A DNA stretch of 64,000 bases from Siphonodentalium dalli (lineage: Eukaryota > Mollusca > Scaphopoda > Gadilida > Siphonodentaliidae), in contig CP136069.1 in assembly GCA_032622095.1 (NCBI GenBank), positions 66,551,319 to 66,615,318 of the forward strand. The letters run 5' to 3'. Both the position numbers and the translations under genes were made by a program. Positions 42,801 to 57,600 of this stretch are shown here, in pieces (the first letter of the stretch is position 1; each line of letters opens with the position of its first letter). A model generated the notes under the pieces. It did not search any database, was not told where the DNA came from, and worked only from the letters and a program-made list of their open reading frames with translations.

Positions 42801-45800
42801 CTAAACCTGGCTAATATTTGAACAAAGAGTACTTACTGATGAATCAGAGTAAGAACCTTGATAGAATTCCAGCCCTTCGTGTAAATATGCCGCCCAATTA
42901 AAGTTATCTTCTTCTGAAAACATATTAATTTAGCAGAGAGGTTTAATGGCTTTCTCAGATCAAACTTGAGGAATTCAAGACAATTCAAGACAATTTGAGA
43001 CAATGTTCATTGTTTTTCAATACCCTCTATGAAAATTCATGATAATTTTTAAGTATTGATCACGATCTTCTGTCATGCATTTAGCGAGCAGTGTATATAT
43101 CAAAGTAAATCAAGGTTATTCAAAGCCCCCCCCCCCCCCCCACGATAACCAACCATAGCACTTTCAAGATCATTTGTCAAATTCAAGAGTATTTCAGATT
43201 TTCAATCCCAGTATGAACCCTGATTTTATGTCCAAGCCTTGAAATAGCGTGTCTGTCATTTGCAGAATGAGGTCCGCAGAGGGTGAATTTAGTGATGCTA
43301 CCCCGCATAGTGGGCTAGCATCACCAAATTCACCCTCTGGGAACCTCATTCTGCTGAGGTGTAGGCAGGATGAGGTCCCCAGAGGGTGAATTTGGTGATG
43401 CTAGCCCACTATGCGGGGTAGCTTCACTAAATTCACCCTCTGGGGACCTCATTCTGCAAATGACAGGCACACTATTTCAAGGCTTGACATCTTATAAATG
43501 ATCGTGTATAATAGTCACTGTATGATCGCTTGAAAAACACCTGTCTGCTCATCACTGATGAATAAAACATTGCGTTCTGGAAACTTTAATGATCCCAAGT
43601 TAATCTTTTGCAAATATATGCACTTAAAATTGTGAGATTTCTGAAATATTCCCAATTTTAATAAAATATATTCCACAATTTCGCCCTCAATGGCTCTACC
43701 CAGGCCCCACGCTAGGAGGCGACTCGGGCGAAATTCTCGCCCTGAGATCGGCGAAGTCGCCCTCGGATGTCCGCAAGGCGAAAACGAAGTCACCTTCCAA
43801 ATTTTACAAAACCAGCTTGGGATTTGCGGTAATTTTACCGGTAAAAATTTGACTTGTTTTGCAAAAAATATATATATAGTCTCAACTGTTCCAACGAGGC
43901 ATTTTTATATTTATCAATTATATATTGTGTACTGTATCCACATATTCTAATCAGATTGGGTGCTTATGCAAATTGCAAATTGCGCTGAGCAACAAAGTTT
44001 ATGATGAGCTACTAGTTCGTTTTAAGGAGACTGCAATTTAGTCCTCACTTTGTTCCGTCGGGTCATTTTGTAACTGCAAATTGTATAGCCATTCATGGTC
44101 ACCACCGCTCATGCAGTAGCCAATGTGAACAAATAATACTGTATTTTTAATGTCTATGAATTTAAACTAAAACATATCCATGAATTTTTAATTTTACAAA
44201 AGTAGTTTGTGTCTGACTCCGTTTCACAATAACACGTGCTTGCTTACTATTAAAAATAGATGTTTGAATGTGCATTGGAAGTAATTAATTTAATGTTCTT
44301 AGTTAAATCAAAGATCTGCATAATAAACTAATACTATCCAAACTCATTTAAACGGGTTAATTTGTGTCAAAAGTATGTGTTTGCAAATTACAATTGTTGT
44401 CAATCTATCGCCGTACCGGCTGCCCAGTTGCTCGTATATACATCTGTCAACGGTTGCAAATTAATTGCATGTAGGCCTACTTTGTTACAATGCAGGTATT
44501 TAAATAACCTGTTGGTGTATATTCAGGCTTTCCACCAGGTTTTGGGAAACGGGTCCTGTATCCGCCGAGGGGAAAATGCAGTCAATGTTTTCAATGTCGT
44601 GGAAACACTAGTGGACCTACTTTTGTTGTATCGGCCAATAGAAGAAACAGAGAGTAGATTTGCTGATCGTTTTGCATCCATTTTCTACCTAAGTTACTAT
44701 GCTATCAACCGCAATAACTTTAAAACATAGAAAATTGATTAGATAAAAAATAATTGCTGTATATGGAAACACGCCTGTTGAAGTTAAACGACCACTATTC
44801 AAGACTCGGCAGAAAGTTTGGATGCATAACGTACCGGAATATAACATGATTAAATTATCGGCGGTCATTTTTCGTAACCTAACCGCAGCAACGTAACCAG
44901 CGAACTCCAAAGCATGTGTTCTAGCGATGTCGAATTTGATAACTTCCTCAGTTCGTGTTAGATCGGTCCGAGTGTGCATTCTCGCTAGAAATCAAATAAG
45001 AATTAACTGTCATGTGGACTGTTTTTATGGAGATGTAACCGTGAGGTAAGTGGTCATAACTTGTACATACAAGTTATTACCACTTACCTCACAGTTACAT
45101 CTCCATAAAAACAGTCCACATGACAGTTAATCCTTATATTTATATACATTTAGCGAAAAAGCCACTTTTGTAAATGTATTTAAAACGAAAAGTGTATCGT
45201 GACAAAAACAGCCCAAAATATCCCATAGCACCCTTGGCAAAAGTTAACAGGAACAATTTATTTATATTGAAACCTAATGATTTAATTTAAGTCAATCCTG
45301 CGAGGGTCCAAATGCACCCAAAACATTACGCGTTTTTCTTTCCGGTATCGATGACGTATCGATGTAATTATGGGCTTGCAGTTATGAGCTGCTGCGCGTT
45401 CACCGAGAAATAACTGCAACTAGTCACGTGGGCGCCGACCAATCGAAATGCTGGATTTAGTGATAATCACACTTAGTATGTAAATATATAAAGTTGTCAA
45501 ACTATTTAAATTTCTTAGTACTGTCCCAACGAAATTGAGAAGTAAACATCTTTATACCTGTATACATAAGGAATATGTCCTGTGGTATGACAGAAGGGGG
45601 AAAATTGGCTGGGGGAATGGGGCCCAAAAAGGGATCCCCTGCTGCTATAGCGGAAACCCTGGTATATTATAAGCTCAACTGGTCTCTGTTAAGAACACAT
45701 TAATCACTAATGTAATACAGCTATCAAACTCGTCAAGTTTATTGCTTTAATCGGATTATCATCAGACATCACTAATCATACGGTCGCGATGATGGTATTC

Positions 45801-48800
45801 AAGAATAAACTCTTTAGAAACAAAATTAAAAGCTTTTTACAACTCCTTAATTAGTCCTTATTGTTTATTTTAACGGAAACCCACATTACATCAGTGGCCA
45901 AAAGCCATTTCCAAACATTTCAAATTTATAATAACAATTAATTTCTTCAGATATTAAAAGTCAATAAGTCAACAATTAATTTATTCAGATAAAGTCAACA
46001 GTTTAAAAAAATAAAAGTTAAAAATTAAGATAAAATTTCAGATTATCGATCTATACAGGTGCTATACTTGTGCTGTATCTTGCTGAACATGTTTTATCTT
46101 GTTCACAGTTGTTTTATCTTATTTATTGATGTTATAAATAAAGCGATTTTTATAAGTCTCCATATTTTGGCTGAAGTCTCCCTAAAATCTGCAGAGGGAG
46201 ACTTCACTTCTCCCTGTTTTCAATCCCTAGCTTGGGCCCTGGCTCTACCACTATTACTACACTAAAAAAAATCCATTCATTTACACAAAAATGTTTGCAT
46301 TTAACCAGTGATGACAATTTAAAAAGCTTATTTGATCAGATTTTACCCTTGATATCGATCGGTATCCTTGAAAAACATGTGGAGAAACATCTGTTGTCAC
46401 ACTAAAGAGTGTAAAAAGAGAGATCTTTAATCAGAAAGCATGCACAGATCGCTGCAATAGAGTAGGTAAATGTTGAAAATAACAACATTGGCTGTTTCTC
46501 AGTCAGTATGAGGCAAACAATTGGAAGAACAACTTACGAATAATGACATGAACTTATGAAGACTGGACTCTAGGACTAATAGTAAATTTTCAATAACATG
46601 GATTTATTTTTTTAAAGATGCTTTATCTCCTCCTAAATATGTTTTATATAGATTCCAGGGTATAAAATAATAAATATGAGTCAAAGACACCTGTGTAGAA
46701 ACAATTTGATCAACTGATTTTATTTTTAAATTTTCTTATATAAGGCCAAAATAAAAATGACCTGTGTTTCTGGTGACCCACCCGCCCCTATTCCAGCACC
46801 CGCAACCTTTTTCATTTTATTGATTTTGCAATATTAATACGGATCCAATTTTATTTTCCATGTAATCCGATTCATTTCCATGTAAAACGAACACATCACG
46901 TGAACTGTTGAACGGCAAATTATACCACACTTCAATTAGGTCACAGCCGATTCAAACTTATTTTTTCATGTTTTATTCAATAAAACAATAAATTACACTA
47001 TATTCTAATATTACGTACTTAGTTTTATAATTTTATAGTACATTAAAAACAAGGAGAAACAGCCTGGGATATTCATATTAATTTTGAGCAAATTTGAAAC
47101 TAAAATGAAAAAATTAAATAAAATGAAAAGCCACCCCCCCCCCCCCCAACCCATATTTTTTTCTTGCATGTCACAAGCAACACAGGTATATATTTTTTTT
47201 GGCCTAATGTGATATTTAACTGGGACATTTCTTGCTACTATTTTTTAGAATAGACCGTCATGAAACGTTCACGAGATGTCAGAGAGAGATAGAGTTCTCT
47301 CGCTTGCTACGCTCCGAACATCCCCCCCAAGCCGTAAAAATGACCCTAATTAATGGTAAGTATTATACCATACCATAAAATTAAAAATAAAATCAATATT
47401 AATAGACAGAAGAGTGTCTAGACAACAGTCTTCCATTCATATTTCTTATTTTATACCCAGGAAAGTATATAAAACTTATCATAGGAAGAGATAGACTATC
47501 TTTTAAATGAAAGTGTCAATGACACTGTAGCTCAACTTTGGGAAGAAGTTAAATTTGTGTGATGAGCAATGAATGGAAAGATTTTGAAATAAATTTTGAA
47601 ATCCATGATGGCCGCTGGCAGGGGGGGGTGGGTATGGTTGTGTAACTTGTGTATCGATGTCATGCCTGGAAGTAACAGTTAACCGCGTATGCAGCACAAT
47701 TCCGTTGCGGCGTCCTCTGCCTTTGATGTCGCCGCCGACATTTGGCGGTCATCTTCAAAGAATTATGTGTGCGACATGTTCACACAGAACGTGCCTGGTT
47801 GGCGGCATCCTTCAGTTTGTCTTTAATGTCTGCGCCGACTTTTCAGAGTCATCGCCGATGTGTTGGGGAATCTGATCAGCTATTGGTTGGAAGATCTGTC
47901 AGCGTGTTAGGCCATGGGCGGACCTGGGAACGTTGCAAATAATTACCATTACATGTATTCTCGTTTGGTGCTTCAAGAAAACAATCCGATGTTTGCGAGT
48001 TCTTTGACAAGTGGTTGCGTATATATTATAAACTATTAATTTGTTTCATTATTTCTTGCAATTCTTTATTGAAAATGTCCAGGTTATACACGGCAGTAAT
48101 TGTGACTGCATCCCCGTCACACCAGGGTCCCCCACAAATACCTCCCACTGTCTACTAGTACCTATGTCCTCGTTAACTGCATTGTGTAAGTGCACGCCTT
48201 TCGCCACAATTTCACCGATTAATGTGAAGCACGTGACTTGCCGAAATACGTAGCGGCGGCTTGGGAGTCGCGATCGAGATTAGCTTTACTTCGTGCAATT
48301 TTGCACAGTTACTGTCACGTCGTGCTCGTATGCAGTTTGCTCTAACTTTGCCAGAAACATCGGCAATATGGGCACTTGGCAGTATTTAATAGTAAGGGCC
48401 TGTTAAAAACTATATCGGGACGAATGAGACTATGAGGGCATGAGTATTCCTTGTTGTATATGCAATAAAACAGTGTAAACACGGAACATCGACAGTTTAT
48501 AACTGTCTTAAAAATGAATGTAAAGAAGTCATCGTAATTTAGCATTTATCACTTGTTTACCTGGATGTAATACGGGGCGCATATATTACCGATTAATCGA
48601 CTAACCGTCGATTATAGCTGCCGATTAGTCGATTATGAAAACTCATAATCGTGGCAACCCTACCCAAAATGACTCGTTCCCATCTACATTCAAATTTAAA
48701 CAGCCATGACAAATTTCATGATGATCAGACTAAAGCTACGACCTGTAGCCCGTGCTAAAGGATTTAGTCATGCAAAGAGTAAAATCCAAGATGGCTGCCA

Positions 48801-51800
48801 GCGGCCATGATTTTTGGCCGAATGACCCCAAAATTATTCGTTCCCACCTACATTCCTATTTCAACAGCCCTGACAAATTTCATGATGATCAGACTAAAGG
48901 TACGACCTGCAGCCCGTGCTAAAGGATTTAGTCATACAAAGAGTAAAATCCAAGATGGCTGCTGGCGGCCATGTTTTTTGGCCGATTGACCCCAAAATGA
49001 CTCGTTCCCATCTACATGTCATTGTTAACATCCATGAAAACATTTATGATAATCCGACCAAAGCTACAACCTGTAGGCCATGCCAAAGAATTTAGTCATG
49101 CAAAGAGTAAAATCTAAGATGGCTGCCGGTGGCCATGTTTTTTGGCCGAACAACCCCAAAATTACTCGTTCCCATCTACATGTCAATATTAACATCCATG
49201 ACAAATTTCATGATGATCAGACGAACAGTACGACCTGTAGCCCGTGCTAATGGATTGAATATTGAAATCCAAGATGGCCACTGGCGGCCATGTTTTTTAC
49301 CTGAATGACCCCAAAATGACTCGTTCCCATCTACATGTCAATGTCAACAGCTATGACACATTTTATGATGATCCGACCAAAGGTACGACCTGTAGGCCGT
49401 GCCAAAGAATTTAGTCATGCAAAGAGTAAATCTAAGATGGCTGCCGGCGGCCATGTTTGTTGGCTGAATGACCCCAAAATTACTCGTTCCCATCTACATG
49501 TCAATGTTAACATTCAAGAAAAAATTCATGATGATCAGACCAAAGGTACGACCTGTAGCCCGTGCTAATGGATTGAATTTTGAAATCCAAGATTGCCGCT
49601 GGTGGCCATGTTGTTTGCCCGAATGACCCCAAAATGACTCGTTCCCATCTACATTCCAATTTCAACAGCCATGACAAATTTCATGATGATCAGACTAAAG
49701 GTACGACCTGTAACCCATGCTAAAGGATTTAGTCATACAAAGAGTAAAATCTAAGATGGCTGCCGGCGGCCATGTTTTTCGGCCGAATGACCCCAAAATG
49801 ACTCGTTCCCATCTACATGTCAATGTTAACATTCATGACAAATTTCATGATGATCAGACCAAAGGTACGACCTGTAGCCCGTGCTAATGGATTGAATTTT
49901 GAAATCCAAGATGGCCGCTGGCAGCCATGATGTTTGTCCGAATGACCCCAAAATGACTCGTTCCTATCTACATTCCAATTTCAACAGCCATGACAAATTT
50001 CATGATGATCAGACTAAAGGTACGACCTGTAGACAGTGCTAAAGGATTTAGTCATACAAAGAATAAAATCCAAAATGGCTGCTGGCGGCCATGTTTTTTT
50101 GCCGAATGACCCCAAAATGACTCGTTCCCATCTACATGTCATTGTTAACATCCATGACACATTTTATGATGATCCGACCAAAGGTACGACCTGTAGGCCA
50201 TGCCAAAGAATTTAGTCATGCAAAGAGTAAATCTAAGATGGCTGCCGGTGGCCATGTTTTTTGGCCGAATGACCCCAAAATTACTCGTTCCCATCTACAT
50301 GTCAATGTTAACATTCATGACAAATTTCATGATGATCAGACCAAAGGTACGACCTGTAGCCCGTGCTAATGGATTGAATTTTGAAATCCAAGATGGCCAC
50401 TGGCGGCCATGTTGTTTGTCCGAATGACCCCAAAATGACTCGTTCCAATCTACATTCCAATTTCAACAGCCATGACAAATTTCATGATGATCAGACTAAA
50501 GGTACGACCTGTAGCCCGTGCTAAAGGATTTAGTCATACAAAGAGTAAAATCCAAAATGGCTGCTGGCGGCCATGTTTTTTTGCCGAATGGCCCCAAAAT
50601 GACTCGTTCCCATCTACATGTCATTGTTAACATCCATGAACAAATTTATGATGATCCGACCAAAGGTACGACCTGTAGGCCGTGCCAAAGAATTTAGTCA
50701 TGCAAAGAGTAAAATCTAAGATGGCTGCCGGTGGCCATGTTTTTTGGCCGAACAACCCCAAAATTACTCGTTCCCATCTACATGTCAATATTAACATCCA
50801 TGACAAATTTCATGTTGATCAGACGAACTGTACGACCTGTAGCCCGTGCTAATGGATTGAATATTGAAATCCAAGATGGCCACTGGCGGCCATGTTTTTT
50901 TCCCGAATGAACCCAAAATGACTCGTTCCCATCTACATGTCAATGTCAACAGCTATGACAAATTTTATAATGATCCGACCAAAGGTACGACCTGTAGCCT
51001 GTGCTAAAGCAAATTGTTGACGCATCTCACATGCACACACACACGCATACACAGACGACGGATACCAAGCCATGGCAATAGCTCAAACTTTACAAAGTAA
51101 AGTTGAGCTAAAAAGGGAAGGTAAACTCAACCTTCCATCATATAAATTGTCCAAACAAAAAATATTGTTTTAATACAAAGAAATTTTGTTTTCTATTGGA
51201 TCACATTGTTACCTGGTAACTGTTTTGGTCTGGGTTTGGTATAAGTAGCACCAGTCGGATTGTCAGCTAATTCTGTCAACAGCTGTAGAGCTCCATAATG
51301 GAGATCAGTCTGAAATATCAAAGTTAAATTTAGACCAGTATCTATACAATTTTTACCATAATTTTGACCACATACCTCAATACAGTCTAGTAATAACTAG
51401 ACCAAGGTTTCCTTACAGTCAACTCTCAGTCTAGAGACACCGGTACCAAATTTCATTTCCGCGATGAACGGGGAATTCCCATCTGGCGATAGCTCATTAA
51501 TATTCATGTTTCCAAATATAGCAACTGAATGTTTACTTTTCAAATCGGCAACAATCATCAATTGGAGTTATTTGATGCGGCAAACTTTTGCCGTAACCGG
51601 TAGGGAGAATGGCTAACACATCTTTTCTGGTTATCAACAAACTCCTCAGAATAAACTCCTGTTCTTGTTTCAGCGAATCAATACAAAGTTTCTTTAAAAC
51701 GTTCTTAATTGCAATTTCGAGAATTTCTATTTCGCTAAAGTCTTCCATTGTTTTAGCGTAGCCTCGCTTTCATCTAGAATTTCCGCTTCGGTAATACTTA

Positions 51801-54551
51801 TTTTTAGAACTATTGGGCGGGGCTTGTATGAATAATTACTATTGAGTGAATAATTTGAATAGGTAATACGATTTGCAGGCAGTTCTTGATTGGTCGAGCA
51901 ACGCATTGCCTGGTTGGATTTCTCCCATTTGAAATAATTTATGCCATCAATGTCGCAAGACCTAAGTTGAAAGTAATGAAAATTAGGTCTGGTTTTAATA
52001 AGACTGACCTCAATATACAGGTAGATAAAAAGAATACTGATCTCGTACTGGTTGTGCGGCCATGTTTGGGTAATATCTTCAATTTTTTCGAAAACAAGAT
52101 ACTGGTATGTCTAATAGGTCTATCTATCTATGCATTAACCTATCTTAGAAAACAAGAAATAACATTTTCAATAGAAAATACATATTCCCTATAAGATACT
52201 TACACACTGAACTACATGGTATATTCATCTTTATTCACAAGAAAGGATTCTATGAGATCCGTTTAAAATTTATTATTTTGGTACGAAATAGCTTAAGTAC
52301 CTTTTTGAATCATTATTATTGAGGTAGCAGGTCAAGGTCATTTGTTCATTTGTTATGTATATAAGCAAGTGGGGACACAGTCAAGATCTCTTTTTCATCC
52401 TCTTACAAGATTCGAGGGGTGTGACCGAGCAGCGGGGAGGGAAAATCCCAATTTGGGAGGGACCTGTGAGTTCAGTGTGTAAGTATCTTATAGGGAATAT
52501 GTATTTTCTATTGAAAATGTTATATTCCCTTCAAAGATACGTTACACACTGAACTACATGGTAGAATCAACTCATAGGAGGAGGCTGCGAGGAATGAGAT
52601 ACTATTGTATTGTAGTTAAGAGTAATTATTTTGAACCTGCTGAGTAGCAACAAATGGATCCAAAAGGTACCGATTTGCAAATTTTATTGATGGTACAAGG
52701 TAGAGTGGAGAAAGTGGAAGAATGAGCCCATTGGCTAAATCTCTGCACCTCCCCCCCCCCCCCCTTTTGGTTCTGAAGTCAGACAAACCTGTAATTGTGA
52801 AATCTCCCCAAGGTCATATGCAGGTACATGCATGTGCCACCTCCTCCCTGGAGTAAGCTGGTCATATGCAGAAAGCATAGACCACCCTGCTCCATGGTAT
52901 GTGACTGAACGAACCAAGATATCCCAACGTTTCGACACCAGAGGAAGGAAATCTATTGTTACCTGAATGGTCAATCTGGATGCAAAACGAGGAAGTGGCA
53001 ACTGTAAATACGATTAGAAACATACCACCAAGTCATGTATGGTGAAGAAAACCCAGAATTAAATAGCCACCGCATCATGATTGTAAGGTTTGCGACCTAC
53101 TGGCAGTAACGGTGTCTAACTCTACCAACTGATTAAAGCGCAAAAGAAGTATTTTCTGACTGACCATCAAAATGACAGTATTTAACTTCAGTGACTTAAT
53201 ACACCGGACAGAGGCCATATTCCGTCCGACAAAACCCATGATTGGTAGTTACTATAAGTCTGGAAACTGGTAACAAAAACCCCATGAAGAGCGTTATAGG
53301 ACTTGAAATTCCCAAAATGTTTTCTGGTATCGAAACAATCGAGAAGAAAAAGTTCGGAGAGTCCTGAGTTGTAACTACCTCCACAGCCTGTCAATCCAAT
53401 AGTGTATGCAGTTACACGTACACTTGATTCAAAGGAATACTTTGCAGTCTGCATGTAACATATTAGAAAATGTGTAGAAGGAGGAGACCCATCGTGATGG
53501 AACTACTTCAAACAGTCTGAAAGAAGGAACAGGCCATGGATGATTAAGGTCCCAAAAACAACCAGACTGTTGATAACAAGAAGATTGTGTCTGCTTGTTA
53601 TTCACTGATTGTTCTTAACAGCCGAAGGGCCCGGGTCCATGAGCAGTTATTGTTTTTAGCCCACCGCAACGACCAAGGAGAAAGCATATACTCGGTCGAC
53701 ATGAGGTCGAGGAGGTATGCCAGAGGTGTGAACAGAAGGCAAAATTTACCGAAGACCAGTCACATGTGTGTATGGTCGGACGGTTGTCTGCCGCTCATAC
53801 AGCGAGGGCCCGGACCCTAAGTCCTCCCCGCGGGCAGAGACTCTGTCACCAACAATGATTGTCTCATGTGCGCCGTTAGACGAATTGCCCGTCTGTTTGA
53901 GTAATGCAAGACAGCATGTCAAAAAAGGAGCACTGATTACAGTAATGCCCGATTCCAGAGGTGCCACGACTATTTATTTTGATAATCGACAATCGGTCAT
54001 CAACAATCGACTATAATCGATTAATCGTACCTAACACCAACAGTGGAAGTATTCCATAATATGGCCTATTGGCTTGGTGCTGGGTAACTACAATGTCGCT
54101 GTTGTTTGAGGAATCGGCTCAGGACATGTTTACATTAATGACGAGCATCACAAACCACTTTTATTGACCAATGAACAGAATGTATTCTATACCTGCACAA
54201 TTATCGGCCATGTTATGGTGATAATATAATTTGTGAGTTCATTAGAACCTCCCAGGACCCAAATCAGAGGCGAGAAACTGCGTCTGCCACACCTCGATGC
54301 CTTGCAATTAACTCTAGTTCTTTTTTAGAGACACAAGAAAAAACAGCAAGAGCTCTCCGAAAACCAAAGTGAGAATCAGGATTCGCATTGGATGGCAAGT
54401 AGCCCAGATAATTAGAATTGTAATCTAAATGTGGGATCGTCTCGTCAGATCCAAGCAATGGAATTTGTTATCTTTAAAGTAAAAAACTGAATAAACATGG
54501 CTGCATAAAGCCTGGGAAGAGACATCGAGGTATGATTAATGTGCAGACTGT

Positions 54552-54606
<55 letters not shown>

Positions 54607-57600
54607 AACTGGAGCCAGCTTAAACCCTGACGTGAAGCTGAATCATACCGTGCAGCCAGTAGGGCAGTGACGACATACTTGGTCACGACACAAATCCAGA
54701 TACCTCACCAACATGACGACACCACACTAATGTTTCTAAATGAACACAATCTGCATTGAACTACATGTTGAATGGGCAGATCAGTCAAATATACATAGAA
54801 TGAACCGAAACTTTGGATTACACTAGCCCAAGATCGGAGATATTACTTGATTCGTGTATTACCCCCCAAGACAGTTACTATGAACTGCCACAGCCCCAGT
54901 GGCTACACTGGCTACAACTCACCTCCCGTCAAAGAGCAAGCATTTTACGGCCATGCAGAGTCCCAGGAAATGGTCTTAACAGCAATTCCACCCTAGGGTA
55001 GACGCCAGGGAGCAACTTAGTTTGGAAATTTTGATTATCCAATAAAGAGCCGCACATTGACATGATGAGAGTATTTTGTTCTCAATCTCAAAGTCACATA
55101 AACTTCATACTAAATTGCATGGCTATTATCCAAGTTTGGATGTCAAATTGTGACGTGATGCAATACCAGTTAAGTTGCTCCCTAGGGGGCTGACAGATCT
55201 TTGTACCTCCCACCTGCTTGTGAAAGGGAGATGGGAAGACGAAAATCTGAGGTAGGATCCAGCAGGAGCGGGCGAGCATGGTCGGATCCATGAACACTGG
55301 AACCCACCCTCGGAACAGTATGGCACCTTTGTCTACAGTGGCATTGGTGAAGTATGCGACGGGGCCCCGCAAGGTCTGAATGGAACGAGGCATTGGATTA
55401 GCCTGAACCTGCTCGACAATGGGGTGACTGAAACCGAGGCCATACGAGGAAGAAAAATTGCTTGTTTTATGACCAGTTATAAGGATCAGGAAAGTGACCT
55501 AAAAATATTCCAGGAAATGAGGTGACTGATGTGTCACATTATTACTTGTGATTGTGAAATTGTGTCACAGTGATCTGACAAAAAAGTTATTTCGTTGGCA
55601 AACAATCTCAATGTGAATTGTAAACGAATTCATAGTGAACTATGAGCCAAGCAAAACCACACAAGTGAGTTAATTCATAGATAAACGAAAAAGGACCCAA
55701 ACCTGATCCCTAATTTTGCTACATATGTCAACATGAAAAAGATGTGTGAGTGACAAATTCAGAATTTCGACGTAAACAAAACGAATGTTGTCACGTGGCA
55801 ATTTCAACATAAACAAAGTTATAAATGCAATGTTGTCTCACTGGTTGAATGTTCTAATACTTACATTCTAAAACCACAAGAACAGAGATAACATAGCAAC
55901 TGTGCTGTATAGGCATTCCCAAAGAGAATTCAACACGTAAACCGCTGCATATATACAGACGAATTCAATTTCGAATTCAATACGGAATTCTAAAACACGT
56001 GCTCCGAAACCGGAAGTTGGGAAATTACCCACAATTTTCAACATAATAAAATAGTTTTTAATTTTATTTTTTCTGTAAAATAAAACAAGTGAAATTGAAG
56101 GAAATTGTCACTCTGATATTAATTTAATAATTATTGTGTCGTTTCCCAAATTGAAACAAGGTCACAACAAGTTAAAACATTTGGAACGGAATTGTTAAAT
56201 GAAGCCGACAATAATATGTGGATCAATTTTCTCATAGCGTGTACTGGACTAGACGCTGGCTCTATGAGGCTACGTCGTTACACTATGCACGCCATCATGA
56301 GAGACCAGAACAATCCATCCGCCATTATTACGTCACAGTACATTCTATATATAACCGGGCATTATTTTGCCTGGTTAAATATAGGACGTGCTGTGACGTA
56401 GTAATTGAGAACGGCTATGTCGGGAAAGCCCTTGCTAATTACAGGTGAAGTAAACAATGGATGCGGAAGAGTCTAGACTGTGTGCTCGCTTTGTGAGCAT
56501 ACCGGCCATAAATGCACGGGATAAACTGTGGAGAATTAGCAATACAATACGGACTGTGTTGCAAGGTTCCCAGAGGGGGAATGCAAACTGCATGGGTGAT
56601 TGCAAACTGAACAAGATAATTTATGCATGAAACTATATGCAGAGAAAACTAAATTTTGAATATATAGAATAGTGTCTTGTCTTGTGTCTCTTCTTGTTCC
56701 AAACATATTATTTTATACAATATTTAGGATTTCTAAATAGTAGGCCAGCTACGATTTAATAGGTTTAATTCGTAATAATTGGTCTGGAACCCTGAATACA
56801 TCTTTAAAAATAAATGGAGTACCGTAGAAGCGAAAAACAATTGAAATGAAATTGTACTGAACCTGTTTAACTAATAGTTAAGTCAGGTAATTAATATGGA
56901 AGGTGTCTATCTAATATTAAATAGTGATGGCCAAATAATAGTGATGGATGGTGTGTCAAAACTTTGCTATTTCAAATTAATAATGGCAATTAGACTCTAT
57001 ATGTACGGTATCTGTGCCGAATAGTAGCGCTATATACATTGATCATTATGTAACATTTACCTCACAAATTGACGCAATTCCAATGGTGCATATGCATATA
57101 CAGTGTTCAAGTTTATTGGCCAATGCACACCATGTGGCATCCTACCAGTAATGGACTGGGAAAATACTATTCGTATTGCTGAATTGAAGGGTCACTCTCA
57201 CAAAAAAAGTGCTGAAGGGTACACAGGATTTTCAAAATGTGCTGAAGGGTACACAGGGTTTGAAATGTCGTTCTAAAGGCATTCAGTTTTCGTATCTGCC
57301 ATGATTTCTGTTAGAGAATAATTGTTTACGTTCCAATGAATATTAAAATGTACTGAAAACAAACTGCTAATGGGCGCCAGACTTTCATAAACACAATTTA
57401 AGTAATGGTGTTCGTGCCGATCACAAATCCTGTGTACCCTTCAGCACATTTTCAAACCCTGTGTACCCTTCAGCACTTTTTTTGGTGAGAGTGACCCCTT
57501 CAGCGTACATGTACTTCAGGCCGGCCGTATAGCTATTATATATAATTCTTTCTCAGTATATTAGGTAATCACGATTATAGGCACCTATCTGCATGAGATT

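Noticed and set aside
43515-43950. Overlapping frames of 92 and 86 codons on opposite strands
   Set aside because: They arise from a GGCGA/TCGCC-rich local repeat; no family resemblance.
44362-44730. 122-codon plus-strand frame
   Set aside because: It crosses the boundary of the 44524-45661 element and shows no recognisable motif.
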